23,381 bases of DNA, taken from NCBI RefSeq assembly GCF_000341285.1, contig NW_005178448.1, forward strand, positions 1 to 23,381, given 5' to 3'. The notes below the pieces were generated by a model. That model ran no database searches. It worked only from the letters and a program-made list of their open reading frames with translations, and had not been told where the DNA came from. Below are positions 8,457 to 17,649 of this stretch, piece by piece. The translations under genes and the position numbers were made by a program. Source of the DNA: Galdieria sulphuraria. Lineage: Eukaryota > Rhodophyta > Bangiophyceae > Galdieriales > Galdieriaceae. How positions within the stretch are numbered: the stretch's first letter is position 1; every line of letters starts with the position of its first letter.

Positions 8457-10157
8457 TTATATTTTTATAAATAATTTTTTTCTATAAAGTATCCAAGCTA
8501 TGACTACCCAGAATAACGTGAACACACTGGCAAAGGAAAGACTCGCAAACTCAGTATCACCCAACAAAGTTACTGCCGAGTGTCGATAGAGCCACTGCTT
8601 CAAAGGCATATGAGAAACCTATCCACAATATCGTTCACTTATTTTCACTACAAATACCTTCTCTAAAATTCTCACTTGTATACTTAATAACGCTGCGTAA
8701 TCCAGTAAAAACGAAGCTGCGAAGAGAAAAAAACTATTTCTTCCAACCCAAAGACAAGGTTGTACTAATCCTGGATATCTACCGTAAACCAAAACCCACA
8801 ATAACAATATGCAATTCTTCCTATACTCACTTGGAGTAACTTTTGCCCATAAGCCACAGAATGAAAGACACCAGAATGAGCAACCAACAGTTAAGAATAG
8901 AAAACTATATGAATAAGTTTTTCTTGTTCTTGCAAGCAACAACCTTTGATACCTTGCAGTCCATAGCGGTTTGCTAATAGGAACACTATCTGGAAAGCAG
9001 TCAACCAAAAGTATTTCTATCCCAACGAATGAACTTCCTATTAAGAAACACCACAAGATACGTTGATTAACATATCTCAAAGATGAGGTTAGTCTAGCCT
9101 AATCATAACGCAGTGATATGTCAAATAACGGTAAGACCACTATTTCTATGATCAGCATTACCGCTTCCAAACCAGCAAATGTATTGATGGTGGCCATCAA
9201 AGTGGATAGGATTCCTTCAGGATCATATTCTAAATGAAAATAAAGATGTTTGCCTCCCAATATCATCTAAACTTGTTCTATATCATTATTATACACACAA
9301 TGGAAAGGATGGACTAACCGTATCTAGATAAGATTGTGCACTAGTTGACGTGAGATATGAGACTCTGTGGCAAGATATAGATAGGGGTGCTTACCTACAA
9401 GCTCTCGTTAACCTTTCGGAAATAAGACAATTGGGAACTATTAGACCATACAACAAACTGGTGTGTAATAAAAACAACACTAGAGAGAATACATCAATAT
9501 ACATAAATGTAGAGTAACAACCTTTACCTGAAACCAACGCATATTGTATCACTCTGCTGTTGACAAATAGAAACAAAAACGCCACACATCCATAACATAT
9601 CGCAATACGCTGCAATATTCCCATCCAACGCAATGTTTCCCATCGAAAACCGGATAAAGGAACGTTCAATAATACACCAACTAGAAACAGCTTGATGGTA
9701 CGACTTGTGACACCTGTAACCAAAACTCAGAAACAACACAAGGTGAAATATCTCTCACACTCAACTACGCAGTGCTTTGTCTTTTTCCTCCGAATTCTCA
9801 ACTTCTCTTGGTACCTTGCGAAAGGCAAAATAGATGGAAGAACCCACCATAAACAAAAAAAAGGGAAATATAAGATCTGCCATATGCCAAGAAAACCAAG
9901 ACTCGTGTTTAAAAACGGAATACATTTTATCAAAGTTTCCTGACATTCCAACTTCAACTCAAGTCTTGGTCACGTAACCATCAGTTACCTTGATCCTTTC
10001 CTAGAATCATAAGGATGATGCAAAGACCCCGAAACACATCGAGACCAACATCTCTTTCTACGGCTTTTGTATTGAGTTGATCGACCCATATGTGTGACCT
10101 TTCTTGTTTTGAATATCGGTGGTGGTCTAACAAAGGTTGGGTTTCTTGCTTCGCCAT
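8457..10157 (-). CDS. HGSNAT-family multispanning acetyltransferase (heparan-alpha-glucosaminide N-acetyltransferase-like)
   Basis: Integral membrane protein of the family that in animals transfers acetyl from cytosolic acetyl-CoA to glucosamine in the lysosome; the algal substrate is unknown. Exons in order: 10157-9989, 9939-9769, 9713-9528, 9479-9395, 9340-9319 (22 nt), 9266-9162, 9098-8953, 8904-8658, 8618-8457; about 430 residues. After a 40-residue polar N-terminus come the signature VGLDVFRGLCIILMIL, WHMADLIFPFFLFMVGSSIY, RWMGILQRIAICYG, LTRACSAQSYLDTMILGGKH, YDPEGILSTL and PISKPLWTASFLFLT. It ends with YRKKLFIKI, typical of the family. About ten hydrophobic segments are present. It lacks the lumenal N-terminal domain of the human enzyme and so resembles the short bacterial/plant form. 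Uncertain points: a 60-nt in-frame segment (8771-8830) with a perfect GTGAGT donor may be a ninth intron, and the last acceptor could be 24 nt further on. Confidence 0.85.
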
Positions 10158-10196
10158 CCCCACAAACAACAATAAATAATCTTTTTCTAGTTATTA
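10158..10196. promoter_or_regulatory. 39-bp divergent region between HGSNAT-like gene and thiamine-phosphate synthase
   Basis: Only 39 bp lie between the two start codons. At least one transcript must begin inside the other gene's first exon, or both have almost no 5' UTR. The segment is A/T-rich with a TAATCTTTTTCTAG stretch and no clear TATA box. Shared promoter function is inferred from geometry. Confidence 0.45.
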
Positions 10197-11222
10197 ATGG
10201 ATCGTCAAAGAGGCTATTTATTATCGATCATCAGTTTTCTCCATCCTATTTCTTTGTTTTCACCAAAAAGTTTCAAGTTTTTAGAAACAAGGAATCCATT
10301 CCGACGAACACAGTATTCTCATTCTCCTCTCTATCCAAGGAAGGAAGCAAGAGCTTTGCCGATCAAAGCAACCCAAGACTCAGTCGATTACTCCTTATAT
10401 TTGGTTACTAGTGGCACAGATAAAGATATTGATTGTCTATTGGAGGTAAGGAATCACTCCTAAGAGTTTTCAATAGGAAGCAACTTTATTCAGAAGGTCA
10501 AAGCAGCTTTGAGTGGAGGAGTAACTATTCTGCAGTTGGTGATATCTTTGGAATATTTGTTTCATGATCTACTCAACTCTATTTAGATATCGAGATAAAC
10601 ACAACTCTACTCGAGATATGATTCGAATGGGAAAGGAACTTTTACATTTGGCTCATTCCTTTCAAGTTCCATTGTTATTGAATGATAGAGTAGACGTTGC
10701 TTTAGCTATCGATGCGGATGGAGTTCATATTGGTCAAGTAATGTAGACATATATATATATATAATCGTATTTATGTCTTCATTTTGTGCTTATGAATAGG
10801 ATGATATGCCACTCGTTATGGCCAGAAGGTTATTAGGATATGGAAAGATAATTGGAGTATCAGTTGGAAATGAAGAAGAAGCAATAGTTGCCGAACAACA
10901 AGGAGCCAATTATGTGGGAGGTATAGATAAGAAAACTTTTCTCAGAATCATTTTGTGTGTGAATGTATTTCTAGTTGGTTCTATTTTTGCTACTTTTAGT
11001 AAAGCAGATGCTGGAGAGCCCATAGGGTTACAAGCTTTGAGAAGTATTGCTAGTGCAGTTTCTTCTATTCCTGTAATTGCAATTGGCGGTATCAATGAAC
11101 AAAATGCAAGTCAGTGTATACAAAATGGAGCCAAAGGAGTTGCTGTTATTTCTGCAATCTTATCCTCCAATGACCCTCAACAGGCAGCAATAAATCTCAA
11201 AAAACAAATTGTCCACTTGTAA
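10197..11222 (+). CDS. Thiamine-phosphate synthase (ThiE-type), probably plastid-targeted
   Basis: Joins hydroxymethylpyrimidine diphosphate to the thiazole phosphate to make thiamine phosphate. Exons 10197-10445, 10494-10534, 10587-10737, 10800-10920, 10975-11222; 269 residues. The first 65 residues are basic and Ser-rich (MDRQRGYLLSIISFLHPISL...), typical of an organelle transit peptide. The TIM barrel follows: LYLVTSG, ALSGGVTILQYRDK (pyrimidine-site Q and K), PLLLNDRVDVALAIDADGVH, then across the last splice NYVGVGSIFATFSKADAG, the ThiE 'GP-F-T-TK' phosphate loop with Phe-Ser in place of Pro-Thr, and IPVIAIGGI near the C-terminus. The second donor (GTTGGT) is chosen because only it restores QYRDK. 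The fourth intron is 54 nt and open in frame, so retention would add 18 residues. It is a stand-alone ThiE, whereas land plants fuse ThiD and ThiE. AATAAA starts 7 nt after the stop. Confidence 0.9.
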
Positions 11223-11236
11223 CAACAAAATAAATG

Positions 11237-13171
11237 TCAAGTTGAACCCGTCGACTCTACCGATATATTTGTGTTCACATGACTAGTCTTTGCTTCTTGA
11301 GAACTATCAACTAGATGCGATGTCTTATGTGAAGGAAACAACTGATTCGCCATCGTTCGTAATGCATATAAACCTCTAATTTCTCTATCAAAACACTAAA
11401 AAATAAATTCTCTCTCATTCATCATTTGGTTACTTAAAAACTCATCACATTACCTGCACGGGAGTAATTCTTAAGCCTTGAAATTGTTCTCGAATATACT
11501 GCAAGTTGGCTTTGTGTTCCTTATATCGAGCACAACAAAAGGAACAGTGATTGTTCTCAACTTGAACTTGATTCACGAATAAATGACGCACAGGAATTCT
11601 TTCCTTGTACAGTTCTTTTACTAAACGTACACTTTCCGAGATGGCCATCATATTCTCGCAAACTCAAATGAATAAAGGCAAATTGAAGGATGCATCTAAG
11701 CTTACCGGTATAGTTGCAACAATAAATTCCGTTTGTTCCTCATCTCGAAATAAATCCCTCACAACTTTCATGGAATTCTTCAACTCTTGCAAGTCTCCAG
11801 AATCTAAATCTTTTTCTTGTTTATAAAGGATATTTCGATTGCAACTCTGATGATTCACTTACTATCGTTCTCTTGACCTCCAAACATGCCTTTAAATGAA
11901 TTCATTACATTCGAAAACTTGTTCTTCATTGACAAAAATTTGCCAACAAAACCATCCAAAAAGTCAGGTAATGAAAGAAGACGAAGTGTATGACCTGTCG
12001 GGGCAGTATCAAAGATAATCTTTTCATATTTTGCATATTGAGGGTCTCCCTAATGAATTAAAGTAAACTATTCTGCCAACATCATCTATAAAAGAAATCA
12101 ACCTGAATCAGACGAATGATTTCCACCAAAGCTACTGCTTCATCAAATCCTGGAGGAAGTGTTTCAAAGAGACTATCCAACTCATCCAAACCCATATCTC
12201 CCATTCCTAAAAGTTCGTTTCTTTGGTTGGCAGGCAACAATCTAGAAAAGTAAGAAATCAGTTGTTCCTCATCCAATTACTTCACCCTACTTGAAAGTAT
12301 CTTTCAAATCATTCGGATTTACTTCCATTGCAAATAAATTGTCTATTCCTATCACTTGAATTGCTTCTCCACGTGAAAGATTCTGATCAAATACATCAGA
12401 TAAAGAATGTGCAGGGTCAGTTGAAATAATAAGAGTCTTTTTCCCAGCATCTGCAAATCTATTCGGTGCCACTATGAGTAAAAAAAGGTTGTTGCCCATA
12501 CAAACATAAAACAACATACTTTGTAGCTAAAGCTGAGGACATACTAGTTTTCCCAACTCCTCCTTTACCACCCACGATGATAAACTTTTTTCGATTATCT
12601 TCCAACATATCCAAAGCATCATCACTAGTAACAGCTGGAGCAGGAATGGCTCTGAAACTTTCTAGCCTTGTTGGGTTATTATTTGTTTCTTTGATGGGGT
12701 CTAGTAAAGACTTTGTTGAACGTTGAACAGAAGAAGAAATCCCCGTCACTCTTTTTTCTTTTTTGGAAGAAGGTTTAGGACGCAACACCATCGATATTAT
12801 GATTACCACGAAACCTATTAGAGCAAAAGGAGAATTGATCTTTCGTTTCAACCACAACCACTGTTGGTTGGGTGTTGTTGTTTGTATAGCAATTTGTTCT
12901 TGACTTTTGTTATTCTCTCCTGAAACGGTTTGTTTTATCCTCTTTACATCGGTTGCTCGTGCAATCTATGACCAGTCTTAGGCTATAAGAACAAAGGACA
13001 TATTCTACACTTTACCCAACACCTATTTCTCCTACTAATGGAACAATGCCGAGATATTGACCACCTACAAGGTGAATAATATTTTGTCAACAACTCTTGA
13101 GGACTAGACAAGAACAAGGCCATTATTGGGAAGGGATGCATCATCATCACAACACAAGAATCATATTCCAT
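11237..13171 (-). CDS. Get3/ArsA-type ATPase with targeting-like N-terminus and a predicted membrane span
   Basis: Get3 is the ATPase that carries tail-anchored proteins to a membrane; plants also have plastid and mitochondrial paralogues. Exons: 13171-13016, 12965-12520, 12458-12291, 12241-12103, 12049-11863, 11815-11706, 11654-11454, 11395-11237; 521 residues. Residues 1-52 are basic, Ser/Cys-rich and hydroxylated, like a transit peptide. A hydrophobic stretch at about 97-113 (SPFALIGFVVIIISMVL) is flanked by Lys/Arg, so it looks like one membrane helix. The P-loop GGKGGVGKT is at 184-192, then STDPAHSLSDVF (switch I), a Met-rich helical region (GMGDMGLDELD, KNKFSNVMNSFKGMFGG) of the client-binding kind, and IIFDTAPTGHTLRLL (switch II). 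A CSFC motif matches the CxxC zinc site of Get3 dimers. Canonical Get3 is about 350 residues; the surplus is N-terminal. Its stop is 14 bp from the stop of the convergent thiamine gene. Confidence 0.85.
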
Positions 13172-13188
13172 TACCTTTATTCATCTCT

Positions 13189-15592
13189 TCAAGAACATTT
13201 CTATAAATAAATAAATATATATAAATATATAATTATATATTAAGTTATCAAACTTACCATCGAATAACAACGTCCATGAACATTATGTAACTTGGTTACG
13301 ACAGGTTCCGTTATCATCCATTCATACCATATTCGTTTCCCTGGTATTGTCTTTCTCCAAATATGCAATGTGATTCTACAACTTTTATCACCGCAATAAC
13401 TAGAAAGAGTATCAAAATATTTCTGTTGGTGGGATGGCTTTTTCTTACATTGGATAACAAAGTGGAAACATGAATGGAAACCAACTCAACATGCCATGCG
13501 ACAATGTTCGAGGATGAGTCGATATATATATAGTGTCATATAATTGAGCTTCAAAAAAGCCTGCAAATCCATGAAGCATGATAGGTCCATTCACTTCAAA
13601 AGACAAACGTCGATATCGAAAATGATGATAGGGCTGATCCTCAAGATGAGTAACTCTATATATAGACACATCCATTTATAGCTACAAACCTTTTGGGATA
13701 AAAATGAAGAATTATTGCCACGATGTTCAAAACGAAAACAGCATTGAGACTCTGCTAAATATTGGCCTTGATGAATACGAACAACATAAGGAACCTCTAA
13801 AGAAGAGGATACATTTCCTCCATCTCTATGATGATAAGATAATGACCGAATCTAATACAAGCCTTGGAAAACAACTACAACCAGTCCACTATGATACTAA
13901 TACCTCTTGATATAACTTGGGAGAGGAAAGGGGACATAAATAACTGGTATATTCACTGGGAATGCTAATGCCATCCGGTTGAAGAAAGCGTTGTGCTGCA
14001 TCTAAACATTCCGGACTCAACTCATTGTCACCAAAACTACCTAGTAACTCTGAAACTATCACATCCGCTTGCTCTGGTGCATTCCAATATCTCATATCCT
14101 CGGCAATAATCTGAAAAAGGATAACAATAACAACATCAATCAAACCAAAACAAATACAAACCTCAACTATTTTCCAACTGGGCTCCCTTTGGTGAATGCT
14201 TCTCAGTGTCCATACAGCATGAGGATTCTTTTCAATGGCATAGATACGAACTATTATTCCAACTTGTTCAGAAGCACGAATAGTTGCATTCACCAATGGG
14301 CCTCTTCCAGCACCCAACACCATAACTACTAGTGGGACTCGTCGACCTTGCAGCGAAAGACGATCCTTAAAACATCGTATCAACGCTTCTTCATATTTAC
14401 AATATTTGACAGGATCCTTTTCAAAGATTTCATAGGTTTGACTATCCAAATGATCCGACAAAGGCTGTAAAGGAGTCTATCCAAAAATATAAAATGACAT
14501 ATAAACTATCACCATGATTGCAATTCTTACCTGTAAATAATCAAAATAAGGCATCTCTAATCGATATGACTCTTCAACAGTCGGTTGCTTAGTGTAAAGA
14601 TATCCAAGATATTGCAAATAAGATGAGTATCCATTCGGATGCAATGCTTCCCCTCGAATCAGAATATCCACTGAATACGGAAAAAATTTTTGCAACCATT
14701 CTTGAAATGCTTTGGAAAGAACAGGATAACCTTGTCGATTCTTTAAAAATACTTTGGTGTCTAAAATGACATAGCGCACAGGTTCGCTGAGCCATCGTTG
14801 AAAAAAGGATGAAGATAGCGATGGATGTACAATATCTTTACATTCCAACGCAACACTTAGATTGGAATGATAATGACAGCATTGTCGATACAAATTCCAA
14901 ATATTCCAACTATCCATATAATCTTTTTGCTTATCATTCTCTGAATGGGAAAGTTTCAACTGATCATCGATACACACTCGAATACATATCGATTCCCGTG
15001 GAAACTCATATAGCGCGTTGCACACCATATTTGCTAACGCAATGTGTTGCTCTTCTGTTAATTGGCCATCCACGACAACAAAACTTGTCCGAAGACTAAG
15101 GTGCTGTGCCCATGAAAGTTGCTACAAGTACGACCAAGTTTATACAAACAACCTTTGGATACACTGCACTTACTTGATGGAAATAATTTTCAAGTCTAGG
15201 CAAATCTAATCCATCGCTCAACTTGTAACAACTCAAATTACCTAAAACAACCGAGTTCCAAGTATTTCCACTGAGTTCCAGATCCGAAGAAACGCTAGGT
15301 TCAAAATCGAGTATATTCGATATGACTCCATTATCTTCGTTCTATACTACTGAATAAGAAAGAAACGTTAGTATGGCATTCTTACTTTGGAACTTTGTCT
15401 AGGCTTCGCCAAGGGAATCAAAAAGAAATCAAAACCCGTAGTCTTGTCTTGTCGTTCAACAAAAAAAGGTTAAAATATACAGCATGAAATAGTTACCTCT
15501 ACTAGATTCAAGCACGCTTTGATATCCGACACAATATCAAACTCCAAACCTACATACAAGTAGGTCCCGTTGGTAGGGTGCACAATCACCAT
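13189..15592 (-). CDS. PRMT5: Protein arginine N-methyltransferase 5 (type II, symmetric dimethylation)
   Basis: PRMT5 makes symmetric dimethylarginine on histones and Sm/LSm proteins, so it links to snRNP assembly. Exons: 15592-15497, 15442-15386, 15341-15174, 15121-14531, 14476-14162, 14110-13904, 13851-13690, 13639-13449, 13399-13258, and probably 13200-13189; about 646 residues (human 637). The N-terminal TIM barrel includes TTGFDFFLIPLAKP, SEPVRYVILDTKVFL and GYPVLSKAFQEWL. The catalytic domain has YEIFEKDPVKYCKYEEA, the SAM loop VMVLGAGRGPLVNA, EKNPHAV, the double-E loop VSELLGSFGDNELSPE, then SIPSEYTSYLCP and LHGFAGFFEAQLYD of the C-terminal barrel. A 51-nt intron (14111-14161) is open in frame. 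The 3' end is ambiguous: with the perfect GTAAGT...TTTATAG intron 13201-13257 spliced, the protein ends CYSMKCS; unspliced it ends CYSMVSLIT at 13240. Confidence 0.93.
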
Positions 15593-15824
15593 ACTAAAGA
15601 GAGAAAAAGAAAAGGATTGTTGGGTTATTCCTCCCAATTCCATTATTTGAAATAAAATGCCTCCCTATTTTATTTTTCTCTCTTTTTCTATTTTCCATCT
15701 CCCCTTTATTTTTCTTTCTCTTCCTTCTTAGATGATTTCGAAGAACGCACCTTCATGATACGCGCCTTTAAGGATCGTGGATAAAAGCCATTCCCCATGT
15801 CATTTTGTGTTGTTGGAGTGGGCG
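15593..15824. promoter_or_regulatory. Divergent promoter region with pyrimidine-rich tract, PRMT5 / DUF1838 fusion gene
   Basis: 232 bp between divergent start codons. About 70 bases (15659-15729) are almost wholly C and T on the + strand, broken by only a few A. That makes the strand read toward PRMT5 a GA tract. It may be a core promoter initiator/GA element. No TATA box or other gene seen. Confidence 0.4.
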
Positions 15825-17619
15825 ATGACTATGGATAGCGGTATGCTTTATATTCACTGTCCATTTTTATCACAATATAAAAACCAAAGAAGTTTGGCTA
15901 CCCATGAAGTTTTTGCCTGGTTTTTGAAACAAAGACGTTGTCCTGTGGCTAGAAAGACTCCCTGTCGTTTTGTTATTTCGTCTCGTTTTGTAGAACAAGA
16001 AGAACAGACAGAGAGGAACAAACGAGTTGAAAACTTTTCCGTACAAACAAACCTCTTAGAAACTGATTCCAGTGAGAATTTAAAAGGTTTTATCAAAACC
16101 AGAGGATGTTTGATACCCGATATTCCATTTGTGTTTTGGTGGTAAGGGCGTGATTCCTTCTGTGGGTTTGTTCATTAGTTGAATTGGTAAATACAAGGTC
16201 AGGAGATATCTACTCTCTGATAGAAGATGAGCCCAGCAGGTGGGTGCAATGAGTTGTGGGTTATAGCGATTATCGACCATCTTTTATCTTAGACATTTAT
16301 TCGAATTTGAAGGATTCAATATTGGACGGATGAAACGAGTGGATGGTGGTTGGAGATTGCTTACCAGAGAGTTGGCTGTTTACAAGGATCCCAATACTCA
16401 CGAAATTTTGGAACAATGGAAGAATCCCTTTACTGAAGAGATTTGTGAAGTGGTCCATGTGCTGAACGATCCCGTGAATCAAGAGTTTCTATTGAAAGGA
16501 CCAAGAGGAACATTTAAAGTATGCATAGTTTGGGTAATGGGAAGCGTCTTACTTTCTTATAGGCACCGATTGTGCGCAATGGTTCGGATATTTTTTGGCA
16601 TGCAGAGATATTTTTGAAGTATCCTTCACCTTTGAAAAGAGAAATGTTTCCACAAGGCATACAGAACGATGAATATCAAAGTGCTGAATTGTTTCAGTTT
16701 TATACCAAAGAAGAGGATTTGAAGAGAGTTGATTGTCCTTATTCACCTTCACAAGTACGTATATCACTTATTTGTACTTGAATGATGGATTATCATCACT
16801 CGAAATATTTAGTTTTCTTGGGTACGCATAGGACAATGGTTGCCTTTTATGAAAATGGGTGACAAGTCAGGAAGACTTTTGTATCATTGCAGAGGTAAAA
16901 GACTAGAAAAGGGATACCAGGACTTGAGTGAGCAGGTAATATTCGTCCCAATCTTATAATGTTTGGTTTTGACAGCGTTTAAGATTCGAACATTTGTTGA
17001 GCGATATTATCCGGAGTATATGGATGCACCAACCAATTATTCAACACCAAATGAAACTTCATGGACATACTTTAAAAAGTATGGAATGTCCTATATATCG
17101 AAGAACGAAATATGAAAACGTAACTCTAGGTTGTTGAGTAGAAGAGGATTTCCAAGAGCAGATGGTACGAGAGCACATGAAACTGATTGTGAATCACCTG
17201 CGACAGTTTCAACAAATGACTCAAAGATATTTACCTTGGAACAGTTGAATGAATTGGACGGAAGTGATCCCAATAAGCCAATCTACATTTCTATTTGTGG
17301 TATAGTTTTTGATGTTACCAAAGTAAGTCATCGTTGAATAAGATTGAATAGAGTATATTTATAACAGAGTTGATAGGGGAGAAGACATTATCGTAAAGGT
17401 GAAACTTATCACAATTTGGTTGGAAGAGAAGCAAGTCGAGCATTTCTTACTGGTGACTTGAGTGAAAGTGGTTTATCAGATGAGAGCATTGATTTGAATA
17501 GCTTGACAGAGGAACAACGTCTAGACTTGCAACATTGGGTAGAATATTTCCAAAGTGAATATCCACAAGTTGGCTTTCTAGACAATTGGCAAAGTCATTT
17601 CAGTGGACGACGAAAGTAG
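15825..17619 (+). CDS. DUF1838 protein fused to a neuferricin/MAPR-like cytochrome b5 domain
   Basis: Exons 15825-16141, 16198-16239, 16293-16518, 16563-16754, 16813-16935, 16984-17078, 17130-17322, 17377-17619; 476 residues. The first 75 residues are basic and may be a transit peptide. Residues about 83-332 match DUF1838 (function unknown): NLKGFIKTRG, FWWSGDIYSLIEDEPSRHLF, VDGGWRLLTRELAVYKDP, VVHVLNDPVNQEF, SWVRIGQWLPFMKMGDKSG, PNETSWTYFKKLLSRRG. The last 120 residues are a MAPR/CYB5D2-type haem-binding domain: FTLEQLNELDG, IYISICGIVFDVTKG, YHNLVGREASRAFLTGD (Tyr of YHNLVG is the expected haem ligand), then a CYB5D2-like SLTEEQRLDLQHWVEYF tail. The fusion rests on a 51-nt intron (17079-17129, GTATGG...CTCTAG) that joins both frames exactly, and on the b5 frame lacking any Met. 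Without that splice the DUF1838 frame ends at 17115 and the b5 exon has no start. Individual domain calls are firmer than the fusion. Confidence 0.7.
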
Positions 17620-17649
17620 CATAGGAACAAATATTTTAGATTCTTTTAC

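Noticed and set aside
9365-9394. A 30-nt intron in the HGSNAT-like gene
   Set aside because: The acceptor at 9365 keeps frame but gives an implausibly short intron and poor family match; the acceptor at 9341 gives 54 nt and restores the conserved ACSAQSYLD block.
10094-10411. A + strand frame of about 105 codons overlapping the start of the thiamine gene
   Set aside because: It runs antisense through the first HGSNAT exon and out of frame with the thiamine-phosphate synthase presequence; the barrel domain is in the other frame.
17130-17619. Independent neuferricin/cytochrome b5 gene
   Set aside because: The frame has no methionine and the nearest upstream ATG is followed by a stop; the phase-matched 51-nt intron to the DUF1838 exon explains it better.
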